From contig CANFZM010000001.1 of assembly GCA_947451525.1 (NCBI GenBank), forward strand, positions 62,001-126,000: a stretch of 64,000 bases of DNA, in the 5' to 3' direction. Below are positions 18,166-27,589 of the stretch, one piece after another. The position numbers were made by a program, and so were the translations under genes. Each line of letters starts with the position of its first letter. Positions within the stretch are counted from its first letter, which is position 1. The notes below the pieces were generated by a model. It had not been told where the DNA came from and did not search any database. It saw only the letters and a program-made list of their open reading frames with translations. This stretch comes from Flavobacteriaceae bacterium (GTDB taxonomy: Bacteria > Bacteroidota > Bacteroidia > Flavobacteriales > Flavobacteriaceae).

Positions 18166-20733
18166 ATGGCCTATTTATACGATACCCTAATTGAAGAGTT
18201 TGGCAAAAGAGCCATAACTAAGGTTAAAATACCCAATTATATTACTGATAACTTGAAGCCTGGTTATGGTGAAAGAGACTATCAAAAAGAAGCTTTTCAG
18301 CGATTTATTCTTTTTTATAACGAAGATTTTGAAGGCAAGCCAAGAAAGCCTTTTCACTTAATGTACAACATGGCTACCGGAAGTGGTAAAACACTTATTA
18401 TGGCTGGGTTGATGCTGTATTTGTATGAGAAAGGGTATCGCAATTTTTTATTTTTCGTGCATTCCAATACGATATTGGATAAGACAAGAGAGAATTTTTT
18501 GAATCCGAAAGCAAGTAAGTATTTATTTAATTCGAGTATTGATGTTAATGGTCAGAAAGTATACGTAAAAGAAGTTCGCAACTTTGATGAGGCGGATGAT
18601 AAAAACATTAATATTCATTTTACTTCAATACAAAAACTACATTCGGACTTGGTGCAAAGTGAAAAAGAAAATGCGTTGAGTATTGAAGATTTTAAGAATA
18701 GAAAAATAGTTTTGTTAGGGGATGAGGCGCATCATTATAATGCCAATACACAAAGTCAGACGCAATTGTATCAGAGTTGGGAACGATTGATTGAGGCTAT
18801 TCATCAAGCCGATTTAAACAATATTTTGTTAGAGTTTACCGCTACTTTGGATTATGAAAGCAAAGATATTGTAAAGAAGTATGAAGATAAAGTATTGTTT
18901 AAATATGATTTGAAGCAGTTTCGATTGGATAAGTTTTCCAAAGAAATTAATTTAATACGTTCTAACTATGACGAGAAAGAACGAGTGATTCAAGCCGTTA
19001 TATTAAATCAATACCGACAAGAATTAGCCACTAAACAAAATATTAATTTAAAGCCTGTTATTCTTTTTAAAGCGAAGCAAACAATAAAAGAATCGGAGCA
19101 AAACAAATTAAACTTTCATCAATTGATTGACAATTTGGACGGAGTTACAATAGAAAATATTAGAAATACTTCAACGGTTGCAATTGTCCAGAAAGCATTT
19201 TCATTTTTTGATAGGATTCATTTATCCGATAATGAATTGGCTAGACGATTGAAATCGAATTTTAGACCTGAAAATTGTTTGAGTGCTAATGATGATAAAG
19301 AAGCAGAGGCTAACCAGATAAAACTGAATACCCTTGAAGATGCTAACAATCCAATACGCGCGATTTTTGCCGTTCAGAAATTGAATGAAGGTTGGGATGT
19401 TTTGAATTTGTATGATATTGTTCGTTTGTATGAAGGACAAAATTCTGGAGGATCTAACAAATCGTTTGGAAAAACAACCGTTGCAGAAGCGCAATTAATA
19501 GGTAGAGGTGCGAGGTATTTCCCATTTATTTTAGATATTGACCAAGATAAATTCAGACGAAAATATGATGATGATATTGAAAATGATTTTAAAGTTTTGG
19601 AAGAGTTATATTATCATACCAAAGATGAAAGCAAATATATTTCGGAGTTAAAGAAAGCTTTAGAGCATTTTGGAAGTACTGAAAAAGAAGAGGATATCAT
19701 TCAATTATCTCTTGAATTGAAAGATGACTTTAAAGCGACAGATTTTTATAAAACAGGAACCGTTCATTTTAATAAACGCAAAGAGAAAAGTTATTCAAAT
19801 GTGAAATCGTTTGCTGATTTGGGTGTGGTTAAAAAGAATTATGAATATATTTTGTCTTCTGGAAGTGGAAAAATGTCGGGTATGTTTACTATTGATTATG
19901 AAATAACTGAGGATAAGAATATAGCAAAAGACATCCAATTAAATGAAATTTTTGATCAGCATATTATTCGATATGCTTTAGCACAAAATCCATTCTTTCA
20001 TTTTAATTCCTTGTCAAAGTATTTTCCAAATATCCCATCAACCAGTTTTTTTATTCAAAATAAAAACTATTTAGGGGGTGTTGAAATTGCTTTTATAGGA
20101 ACAAAAAAAAGATTGGAAAACATATTTAATAAAGATTATTTATTAGCAATTCAAGGATTATTATCCGCAATTGAAACCGAGATAAAACTTAATTTAACAC
20201 AATATGAAGGATCTGATTATATTCAGAAAAAAGTTCATGAAGTTTTTAAAGACAAACCTTTGCGAATAAACAAATATGATGAAAGAGCAGATGGTCAAGA
20301 AAGTTTGGTTGTAAATGAACCTTGGTATGTTTACAATGCAAATTATGGCACTAGCGAGGAAAAGGATTTTGTAAAAATGTTTGCCAAACGATTTGAGAGT
20401 TTGAATAAGAAGTTTGATAATATCTTTTTGATTAGAAATGAGCGAGAAGTAAAGATTATTGACAAGTTAGGGAGAGCATTTGAACCTGATTTTATTTTGT
20501 TTTGCAAACAAAAAGATGGAGAAGAATTAACTTTTCAAGTTTTTATTGAACCTAAAGGAGGTCATTTGCTAAATCATGATAAATGGAAAGAAGATTTCTT
20601 GAAAGAGATTAAAGCGGAAAAGAAGACTATAAAAATAAGTACCGATAACTATTTAATAACAGGTGTGCCATTCTATAACAACAAAATAGAAAATGAATTT
20701 AGAAGTTCATTGGAGGATGTTTTAGGAATGTGA
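18166..20733 (+). CDS. res: Type III restriction enzyme, helicase/nuclease subunit (Res)
   Basis: MATGSGKTLIMAGL (Walker A), GDEAHHYNA (DEAH), QLIGRGARY (motif VI), C-terminal FEPDFILF...QVFIEPKG nuclease-like motif. Confidence 0.93.
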   Translation: MAYLYDTLIEEFGKRAITKVKIPNYITDNLKPGYGERDYQKEAFQRFILFYNEDFEGKPRKPFHLMYNMATGSGKTLIMAGLMLYLYEKGYRNFLFFVHSNTILDKTRENFLNPKASKYLFNSSIDVNGQKVYVKEVRNFDEADDKNINIHFTSIQKLHSDLVQSEKENALSIEDFKNRKIVLLGDEAHHYNANTQSQTQLYQSWERLIEAIHQADLNNILLEFTATLDYESKDIVKKYEDKVLFKYDLKQFRLDKFSKEINLIRSNYDEKERVIQAVILNQYRQELATKQNINLKPVILFKAKQTIKESEQNKLNFHQLIDNLDGVTIENIRNTSTVAIVQKAFSFFDRIHLSDNELARRLKSNFRPENCLSANDDKEAEANQIKLNTLEDANNPIRAIFAVQKLNEGWDVLNLYDIVRLYEGQNSGGSNKSFGKTTVAEAQLIGRGARYFPFILDIDQDKFRRKYDDDIENDFKVLEELYYHTKDESKYISELKKALEHFGSTEKEEDIIQLSLELKDDFKATDFYKTGTVHFNKRKEKSYSNVKSFADLGVVKKNYEYILSSGSGKMSGMFTIDYEITEDKNIAKDIQLNEIFDQHIIRYALAQNPFFHFNSLSKYFPNIPSTSFFIQNKNYLGGVEIAFIGTKKRLENIFNKDYLLAIQGLLSAIETEIKLNLTQYEGSDYIQKKVHEVFKDKPLRINKYDERADGQESLVVNEPWYVYNANYGTSEEKDFVKMFAKRFESLNKKFDNIFLIRNEREVKIIDKLGRAFEPDFILFCKQKDGEELTFQVFIEPKGGHLLNHDKWKEDFLKEIKAEKKTIKISTDNYLITGVPFYNNKIENEFRSSLEDVLGM

Positions 20734-20904
20734 TTTAATAACGCACGTGCGAATATGTCCATCCCCCGCTATCCGAAGTCTCCTGACTTCGGATCCACTA
20801 AACACTTGGAGTGGCACTGGGGTGTACTTTGTGAAAATTTATGATGCTTCTAATAATTTATTGAATACCAAGAAAATTATTTTGCAGTAAATTATAGGCG
20901 TTTA

Positions 20905-21052
20905 TTTCTTTGTGAAACTTCGTGCCTCTTAGTGTTTCTTTTTGAAAGAACTTAGTACTGTAACACATAGAGCCACAAAGGTTACACAAAGTAGCGCAAA
21001 GGTTATGCTTTTAAAATAACGGAAACCATCAAAAGCAATTTTGGTGGTTTTT
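20905..21052. repeat. MITE-like imperfect palindrome, copy 1, upstream of toxin-antitoxin pair
   Basis: TTTCTTTGTGAAACTTCGTGCCTCTTAGTG...CACATAGAGCCACAAAGGTTACACAAAG; aligns end to end with 21729-21876. Confidence 0.85.
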
Positions 21053-21124
21053 TATTAAGTAAAAATCAAACAATTCATTTTTTACACGATTTTTGTATAT
21101 TTGTGTTTCAAAATAGTGGAAATC

Positions 21125-21364
21125 ATGATAACTATAAAATTAAAAGACGATAGCAAGCAGGCAAAAACAGTTTTAGAAATGCTAAAGACTTTTTCATTTG
21201 TTGAAATTATTCCTAATGTAGTTAGTACTCCCAAAACATCTTCCAAAAAAAATACTGCCTCAAAAGTTTTACAAGATTTAGATTTGTCTTTTAAACAATT
21301 AACAATTGTAAAGAAAAGCAACTCAAAACGTAAAACTTTAGATGATTTATTAGATGGAAAATAG
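21125..21364 (+). CDS. Putative antitoxin of type II TA system
   Basis: Small ORF overlapping the downstream toxin by 11 nt; start ATG 21125 (MITIKLKDDSKQAKTV); TATATTTG promoter element just upstream. Confidence 0.6.
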   Translation: MITIKLKDDSKQAKTVLEMLKTFSFVEIIPNVVSTPKTSSKKNTASKVLQDLDLSFKQLTIVKKSNSKRKTLDDLLDGK

Positions 21365-21689
21365 AATTGTAACATTGCCTATTTTTGATACTCGTTATAA
21401 ACGATTTTCTAAAAAATTTCCATCTTTAAATATGGAACTATTAGAATTAAAAAAAATACTTTTAGAGAATCCTAAAAGTGGCGTTTTAATAACTGAAAAT
21501 ACCTATAAAATAAGGTTGGCTAGTTCTGATAAAAATTCTGGAAAAAGTGGTGGCTTTAGAATTATCACCTATTTAATTGACGAAAAAGAAGATGGGGTTG
21601 AAATAAATTTAATGCTTATTTATGATAAATCGGAAGAAAGTTCCATTACAAAATCAGAAATAATAAAAATAATAAAAAAGTATTTTTAG
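21354..21689 (+). CDS. Type II toxin, RelE/ParE family
   Basis: FDTRYKRFSKKFPSL...KIRLASSDKNSGKSGGFRIITYLI...IYDKSEESSITKSEIIKIIKK. Confidence 0.75.
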   Translation: MENRIVTLPIFDTRYKRFSKKFPSLNMELLELKKILLENPKSGVLITENTYKIRLASSDKNSGKSGGFRIITYLIDEKEDGVEINLMLIYDKSEESSITKSEIIKIIKKYF

Positions 21690-21728
21690 TATTTATTTCC
21701 TTTTTATAGTTCTTGTATCATGGTTGTT

Positions 21729-21876
21729 TTTCTTTGTGAAACTTCGTGCTTCTTAGTGTTTCTTTTTGAAAGAACTTAGTACTGTAACACAAAAAGCCGC
21801 AAAGGTTACACGAAGCAACACGAAGTATTATTTATTAAAATATAAGAGAGCCTCAAAAGTAATTATGGTGGTTTGA
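21729..21876. repeat. MITE-like imperfect palindrome, copy 2, downstream of TA pair
   Basis: Direct-repeat partner of 20905-21052 over ~148 bp, including the GGTGGTTT end. Confidence 0.85.
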
Positions 21877-21877
21877 T

Positions 21878-21900
21878 ATTGCTTCGTGCCTCGCAATGAC
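21878..21900 (-). repeat. GTCATTGCGAGGCACGAAGCAAT dispersed repeat
   Basis: Same 23-mer at 50170; close variant at 22108. Confidence 0.85.
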
Positions 21901-22008
21901 AACTTGGTGGGGAAGTACAACTTGATGTGAAAGGACTTATTTTTATAACACAAAGAGCCACAAAGGTTGAGCGAAGTAACGCAAAGGATTTACTTTTTGA
22001 ACTTATAG

Positions 22009-22039
22009 AAAACCTCGTTTCTTAATTGGAACGAGGTTT
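22009..22039 (+). repeat. Second copy of the pyk terminator hairpin
   Basis: Exact 31-nt match to 14543-14573 (AAAACCTCGTTTCTTAATTGGAACGAGGTTT), not adjacent to any gene end. Confidence 0.9.
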
Positions 22040-22050
22040 CTGCTTTTTTA

Positions 22051-22262
22051 AGAAGCGAAACTTTGGGGCATTTTAGTAAACGTCTTTCCCGCTTTTCGTT
22101 GCAATCTGTCATTGCGAGGGACGAAGCAATCTAATAACACTATTTCATTTATCGCAATGCCAGGATTTTCACTGTAATCGCGGCTAGCAAGTAATGGTAT
22201 GGAATAGAGGCAAAATTACTAAGAAACCTTTGCGCAAAGTTGACCTTCTGACGAAGGAAGAA
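22051..22262 (+). repeat. Variable-core dispersed element, copy A
   Basis: AGAAGCGAAACTTTGGGGCATTTTAGTAAACGTCTTTCCCGCTTTTCGTTGCAATCT-[core]-AGGATTTTCACTG...GACCTTCTGACGAAGGAAGAA; matches copy B at 30737. Confidence 0.85.
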
Positions 22263-22539
22263 TCTCAAACATTTTTATTGGAAGTAAACCCGTATTGTTT
22301 GTAAAGACCTATCCGCAAAGTCGATTTGTCTTTGTTTAAAATTTAAAAACCACCCCGCCCTTCGGGCACCCCTCCAAAGGAGGGGAATTCCTACTCCATA
22401 ACTTGTTACTAAATTTTATTTGTTTTTGTTCTTCACAATAACAGAATGAAAATCCATAAATTAGGTTAAATATTTTGGTAAATATTTTTTCATTTCAAAA
22501 GAAGAAGTATATTTGAACAACTAAAAAATTAATTTTATT

Positions 22540-23289
22540 ATGAGCTCTAAAAATCCATTTTTTAAAACGGACACTTTTAATAATACATCCATTACCCACG
22601 ATGCGGTAGTGATGGATTATAACCAAACCATGACGGTTGCAGGTACTATTAATAAAAGTTTTATACTTTTATTGTTGCTAGTTGCTGGTGCTTTTGGTAC
22701 TTGGAACATGACTTTTAACGGTCAGAATCCTATAGTTTTTACCATTGGTGGTGCTATTGTTGGACTTATTTTAGTCTTGATTACTACTTTTAAACCACAC
22801 CTTTCTACTTATTTATCGCCTGCTTATGCAGTTGCAGAAGGTTTGTTTATTGGAGGTATTTCTGCAATTTTTGAAAGAATGTATCCTGGAATTGTAATTC
22901 AAGCGGTGAGTTGCACTTTTGTAACGTTCTTAGTTTGCCTTGGATTGTATAAATATAAAATCATTCAAGTAACCGAAAAATTTAAATCGGTAGTGATTGC
23001 TGCAACAGCTGCAATTGCTATTTATTATATGCTTTCATGGGTTTTGACTTTTTTCATCAGTTACCAACCAGTGCATTATGGCAACTCTTTGATGAGTATT
23101 GGGATTAGCCTTTTTGTAATTGTAATTGCTGCTTTAAACTTATTCTTAGATTTTGATCAAATAGAAAAAGGCGCTGCTCAAAAAGCCCCAAAATATATGG
23201 AATGGTATGGCGCTATGGGATTAATGATTACTTTAGTATGGCTTTACATTGAATTCTTACGTTTACTATCTAAATTAAACAGAAAATAA
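22540..23289 (+). CDS. Bax inhibitor-1/YccA family membrane protein
   Basis: Seven-TM pattern, LNLFLDFDQIEKGAAQKAPKYMEWYGAMGLMITLVWLYIEFLRLLSKL; TATATTTG promoter at 22508. Confidence 0.9.
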   Translation: MSSKNPFFKTDTFNNTSITHDAVVMDYNQTMTVAGTINKSFILLLLLVAGAFGTWNMTFNGQNPIVFTIGGAIVGLILVLITTFKPHLSTYLSPAYAVAEGLFIGGISAIFERMYPGIVIQAVSCTFVTFLVCLGLYKYKIIQVTEKFKSVVIAATAAIAIYYMLSWVLTFFISYQPVHYGNSLMSIGISLFVIVIAALNLFLDFDQIEKGAAQKAPKYMEWYGAMGLMITLVWLYIEFLRLLSKLNRK

Positions 23290-23364
23290 TTTTACTTATA
23301 AATAAATACAAGACCAGCAGCAATGTTGGTCTTTTTTTACCTCTTAAAACTAAAAAACGAACGA

Positions 23365-25383
23365 ATGAAAAACATCAAAATCACGCTTTTAGCAGCCACG
23401 GTTCTTTTGGCATCGTGCAACAAGAAACAAGAACTTGTTTCGGGTATTACAAAAAAAAATATGGACACTATTGTTAAACCTGGCGATAATTTTCAGGCTT
23501 ATGTAAATGGAACTTGGTTGAAAAATAATAAAATTCCAGCAGACAAATCGTCTTACGGTTCGTTTGATATGCTGTACGATCAATCGCAAAAAGACGTTAA
23601 AGCGATTATTGAAGAGGCTTCGAAAGGAAGTTTTGCAGAAGGTAGCGACCAACAAAAAATTGGCGATTACTATGCTTCGTATATGAACCGAAAAGAACGG
23701 GATGCTAAGGGGATTTCTCCTATTCAACCCGAATTAAAAAATATTGATGCTATTGCAAACTATTCGGACTTGGCGGCTTATTTTGGAAAAGCAAATAGAA
23801 CTGGAGTTTCTATTCCGTTTGCGATTTCGGTAACTCAAGATTTTAAAAACCCGAATGAATATACTTTAATGACTTGGCAAAGTGGATTGGGACTTCCGGA
23901 ACGGGAATACTATCTTCAGAACGATACTAAAATGGTAGATGTTCGAAAAAAATATGTTGCTCATATTGAGAAAATGCTGACTTTAACAGGCATGCCAACT
24001 CCGGCTGAAAGTGCTGCTAAAATAATGGCGCTGGAAACCACTATGGCAAAAGTGCAAATGACCAAAGAAGATACTCGAGAAACAGCCAAGTTGTATAATA
24101 AATATGCTACGGGTGATTTAAAAAAGTTAATGCCCGATTTCGATTGGACAGCCATGCTGAAAAATGCTGGAATTGCTAAGGAAAAAATCGTAGTTGTATC
24201 GCAAGTAGAATATACTAAAAGTTTGAACAACATTATTAAAAACACCCCAATTGCTACTTGGAAAACGTATTTAAAATGGAGTTTAATTAACAATGCTGCT
24301 AGTTATTTAACAACTACCTTGGACAAAGCCAACTTTGAGTTTTATGGCAAAACATTATACGGAACCGAAAAACAACAAGACGATTGGAAACGAGGAGTGA
24401 ATTCGGTAAACGGAAGTTTAGGCGAAATGGTTGGCAAAGTTTATGTAGAGAAACATTTCTCTCCAGAGGCTAAAGAACGCATGGTTGCAATGGTGAAAAA
24501 CCTATTGAAAGCCTATGCCGAAAGCATTAAAAAATTGGATTGGATGAGTGAAGCGACCAAAAAACAAGCATTACAAAAGGTAGATAAATTCATGATTAAA
24601 ATTGGTTATCCTGACAAATGGCGAGATTATTCTACTTTGAAAGTGGTGAAAAATGATTTATATGGTAATGCGGAACGATCTACTGAATTTGAATACAACC
24701 GTTTAGTTAACAAATTAGGAAAACCTGTAGATAGAACCGAATGGGGAATGACACCACAAACCGTAAATGCCTATTACAATCCTTCATTGAATGAAATTGT
24801 ATTTCCTGCTGCTATTTTGCAACCGCCTTTCTTTGATTTAAATGCGGATGATGCTGTAAATTATGGTGGAATTGGAGCAGTTATTGGTCATGAAATTGGT
24901 CACGGTTTTGACGATCAAGGGGCGACTTTTGATGGCGATGGCGTAATGAGAAACTGGTGGACTGCAGAAGATTTAACTAAGTTTAAAGCAAAAACAGAAG
25001 CGTTAGTTGCTCAATACAGCGGCTTTAAAGCGTTTCCAGATTTAAATGTAAATGGTGCTTTTACTTTAGGGGAAAACATTGGCGATTTAGGTGGATTAAG
25101 TATCGCAATTAAAGCCTACAAAATGAGTTTAAATGGCAAAGAAGCCCCAGTAATGGATGGTTATACTGGTATGCAACGTGTTTTCTTAGGTTGGGGACAA
25201 GTATGGTTGGATAAATCTAGAGAAGAAGCGGTGCGTAGTCAAATTGCAAATGACCCACACTCTCCTGCTAAATTCCGTATTAACGGAGTGGTTCGAAATG
25301 TTCCTGAATTTTATGAAGCATTCCATATTAAACCAACCGATTCACTTTATTTAGCACCTGAAAAACGTGTTAAGATTTGGTAA
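23365..25383 (+). CDS. M13 family metallopeptidase (neprilysin/PepO-like), lipoprotein
   Basis: VIGHEIGHGFDDQGATFD zinc motif; signal MKNIKITLLAATVLLASC; start moved to 23365. Confidence 0.93.
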   Translation: MKNIKITLLAATVLLASCNKKQELVSGITKKNMDTIVKPGDNFQAYVNGTWLKNNKIPADKSSYGSFDMLYDQSQKDVKAIIEEASKGSFAEGSDQQKIGDYYASYMNRKERDAKGISPIQPELKNIDAIANYSDLAAYFGKANRTGVSIPFAISVTQDFKNPNEYTLMTWQSGLGLPEREYYLQNDTKMVDVRKKYVAHIEKMLTLTGMPTPAESAAKIMALETTMAKVQMTKEDTRETAKLYNKYATGDLKKLMPDFDWTAMLKNAGIAKEKIVVVSQVEYTKSLNNIIKNTPIATWKTYLKWSLINNAASYLTTTLDKANFEFYGKTLYGTEKQQDDWKRGVNSVNGSLGEMVGKVYVEKHFSPEAKERMVAMVKNLLKAYAESIKKLDWMSEATKKQALQKVDKFMIKIGYPDKWRDYSTLKVVKNDLYGNAERSTEFEYNRLVNKLGKPVDRTEWGMTPQTVNAYYNPSLNEIVFPAAILQPPFFDLNADDAVNYGGIGAVIGHEIGHGFDDQGATFDGDGVMRNWWTAEDLTKFKAKTEALVAQYSGFKAFPDLNVNGAFTLGENIGDLGGLSIAIKAYKMSLNGKEAPVMDGYTGMQRVFLGWGQVWLDKSREEAVRSQIANDPHSPAKFRINGVVRNVPEFYEAFHIKPTDSLYLAPEKRVKIW

Positions 25384-25406
25384 ATCGATAATTATAGAAC
25401 ATCCTA

Positions 25407-25434
25407 AAAGCCCATCAGAAATGTTGGGCTTTTG
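25407..25434 (+). terminator. Intrinsic terminator after M13 peptidase
   Basis: AAAAGCCCA-TCAGAAATGT-TGGGCTTTT. Confidence 0.7.
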
Positions 25435-25554
25435 TTATTTTAAGTCAAATTCTAGTTTTTAATTAACAATAAAACTAGTATAATTAATTTATATTTGCCA
25501 ACCTATACTGCCTAAGGGGAGTCTATTTGGTTTTGAATTAGAAAATCTTTTTAC

Positions 25555-26787
25555 ATGTTCTCGATTAAATCTCTTTTTACTATTGTTTTGTTAGCGCTTT
25601 TGGCGGTACCCTTGCAGGCGCAAAAAACAGATGATTGGTTGTTTAAAAAGATAGATTCGGTTGCATTAAATTGTATTGATTATTCTAAAAACAACCTCGA
25701 GAATACTAATTCGATGTTTCCGTTGTTGGCTAAATTGTATAAGATTAAACATTTTAGCAAAGAAAATGCGGTCTTTGTTCATATTGGAGATTCGCATATT
25801 CAAGCCGATGTAGCAACTTCGGTTATCCGAAATGAATTGCAAAGTTATTTTGGTAATGCCGGCCGCGGATTGGTTTTTCCGTACCAAGTAGGGAAATCGA
25901 ATGCACCTTACGATATTGTTTCGAGTTCTAAAAGCAGCTGGAAAAGCAACCGCTTGGCGCGAATAGACACGCTTATTACTTGTGGGGTTTCTGCATTTGG
26001 TTTGCAATCGCAAAGCGTTAATCCGGAATTTAATTTGGAACTACGATCTATTAACGGAATTCGAGATAGTTTTGATAAAGTACATTTGTTTATGGGTGGA
26101 CCGATATCCGAATTGTATATGGAATACAACGACACCCAAGCCGAAAATGGCTGTTACCCGTTGGCTCCCGATTATACCGTTTTTAATTTGAAATCACCTA
26201 CTTATGGCTTCCGATTGACGTTCCCCACTACCGATTCCATTCGTTTTTATGGGGCTTCTCTTGAAAAAAAGGAGGCTTGCGGAATTATCTACCATAGCAT
26301 TGGTGCCAATGGTGCAAAATATTCGGATTATAATAAAACCAAGCAATTTTGGAAACAACTCAACAAGTTGCATGCCGATTGCTACATTGTATCCCTTGGA
26401 ACTAATGAAGCACAAGATCCAAATTTAACTGCCGATGGGTTTCTTAAGGAGGTGAAAATTATGGTCGCTAAATTACGATTGGCTTCTCCCGATGCTTGTA
26501 TTATTCTTACTACACCACCAGTTTCGTATTATAAAAAAATGAGACCCAATTTTTCGTTAGAAGTTATTACGAGTGCTTTAATAGAGTATTGCAATGCCAA
26601 TAACTTGGTCTATTGGGATTTATTTAATGTCTCCAAAGGATTGGAAGGTGCTAAAATTTGGAAGAAGAAACAACTCCTCCGACAAGATTTAGTGCATTTC
26701 TCTAGAGAAGGTTATGTCTTGCAAGGAAACTTATTTGTAGATGCTTTCGCAAAAGTGTGGAACGAATTTTTATGTAAGAATTATTAA
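25555..26787 (+). CDS. SGNH/GDSL hydrolase family protein
   Basis: Signal peptide; HIGDSHIQAD block, SLGTNEAQD, DLVHFSREGY; TATATTTG promoter near 25491. Confidence 0.8.
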   Translation: MFSIKSLFTIVLLALLAVPLQAQKTDDWLFKKIDSVALNCIDYSKNNLENTNSMFPLLAKLYKIKHFSKENAVFVHIGDSHIQADVATSVIRNELQSYFGNAGRGLVFPYQVGKSNAPYDIVSSSKSSWKSNRLARIDTLITCGVSAFGLQSQSVNPEFNLELRSINGIRDSFDKVHLFMGGPISELYMEYNDTQAENGCYPLAPDYTVFNLKSPTYGFRLTFPTTDSIRFYGASLEKKEACGIIYHSIGANGAKYSDYNKTKQFWKQLNKLHADCYIVSLGTNEAQDPNLTADGFLKEVKIMVAKLRLASPDACIILTTPPVSYYKKMRPNFSLEVITSALIEYCNANNLVYWDLFNVSKGLEGAKIWKKKQLLRQDLVHFSREGYVLQGNLFVDAFAKVWNEFLCKNY

Positions 26788-26791
26788 GGTT

Positions 26792-27127
26792 TTACCCAGC
26801 AATTTTCACAACACTGTCTAAAAGTTCTACATTAAAATTTACTTTTGCATTTAATGCTTTAAAAACTTTAAGAATGGTTTCGAATCGAGCATCCGTTAAA
26901 CTATTTTCAATTTTTGAAATTTGTGCTTTTCCCACACCAACTAAATCACCAAGTTGTTCTTGAGTTAGATTTCTTTCTTTTCTAATGTTTTTTATTGTTT
27001 CGCCAATAATATCCAATTGCAATTCGCTTTCAAAAACATTTCGTTTTTCCGTGCCAATTGTTCCGATATGTTTGTCAATTAAAACATCTAAACTTGTTGT
27101 TTTTAATTTTCTGTTTTCCATTTTCAT
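26792..27127 (-). CDS. XRE-family antitoxin (HigA-like)
   Basis: HTH IRKERNLTQEQLGDLVGVGKAQISKIENSLTDARFETILKVFKAL. Confidence 0.85.
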   Translation of the reverse strand: MKMENRKLKTTSLDVLIDKHIGTIGTEKRNVFESELQLDIIGETIKNIRKERNLTQEQLGDLVGVGKAQISKIENSLTDARFETILKVFKALNAKVNFNVELLDSVVKIAG

Positions 27128-27132
27128 TTAAT

Positions 27133-27465
27133 TTATTGGTTAAAATAAATAGTTCTTAGATTTTCTGCTTTCTGTATCTCACTTTTTGGCACCTTCCCTG
27201 TTTTCTTTTCAATACCGTGAGTCGAAATTACTAAGGTTTCCTGTTTATTAGTTTTATCCCAAAAAGCAAAAAATCTATAGTAAGTTTTATTATACAAGGT
27301 TCTAAATTCCCAAATAGTATCGGTTAATTTTTTAAATAATTCATTGTCATTTTTATATTGCGATAATTTTATATTGTATAATATTTTCGCTTTAGTCTTT
27401 TCATCTAGACTTTCTAAAAACGCAATTGCATCCTCTAAGAATTCAACTTTAAACTTTGGTTCCAT
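27133..27465 (-). CDS. RelE/HigB-type toxin
   Basis: DTIWEFRTLYNKTYYRFFAFWDKTNKQETLVISTHGIEKKTGKVPKSEIQKAE; toxin-first order with downstream XRE gene. Confidence 0.85.
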   Translation of the reverse strand: MEPKFKVEFLEDAIAFLESLDEKTKAKILYNIKLSQYKNDNELFKKLTDTIWEFRTLYNKTYYRFFAFWDKTNKQETLVISTHGIEKKTGKVPKSEIQKAENLRTIYFNQ

Positions 27466-27589
27466 TCATTTTTTTATCAAAGATAAAAGTTTCCTAATTA
27501 AGAAACAAATTTTGATAAATGATTTTGATAAAAGAGGATTTATTGTCATTTACAGACAACATTCGTAGATACATTTGCATTCAAATATT

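Noticed and set aside
20734-20830. CCGAAGTCTCCTGACTTCGG hairpin after res as a new regulatory element
   Set aside because: Most simply a short inverted repeat acting as, or derived from, a terminator; no T-run and no second copy seen.
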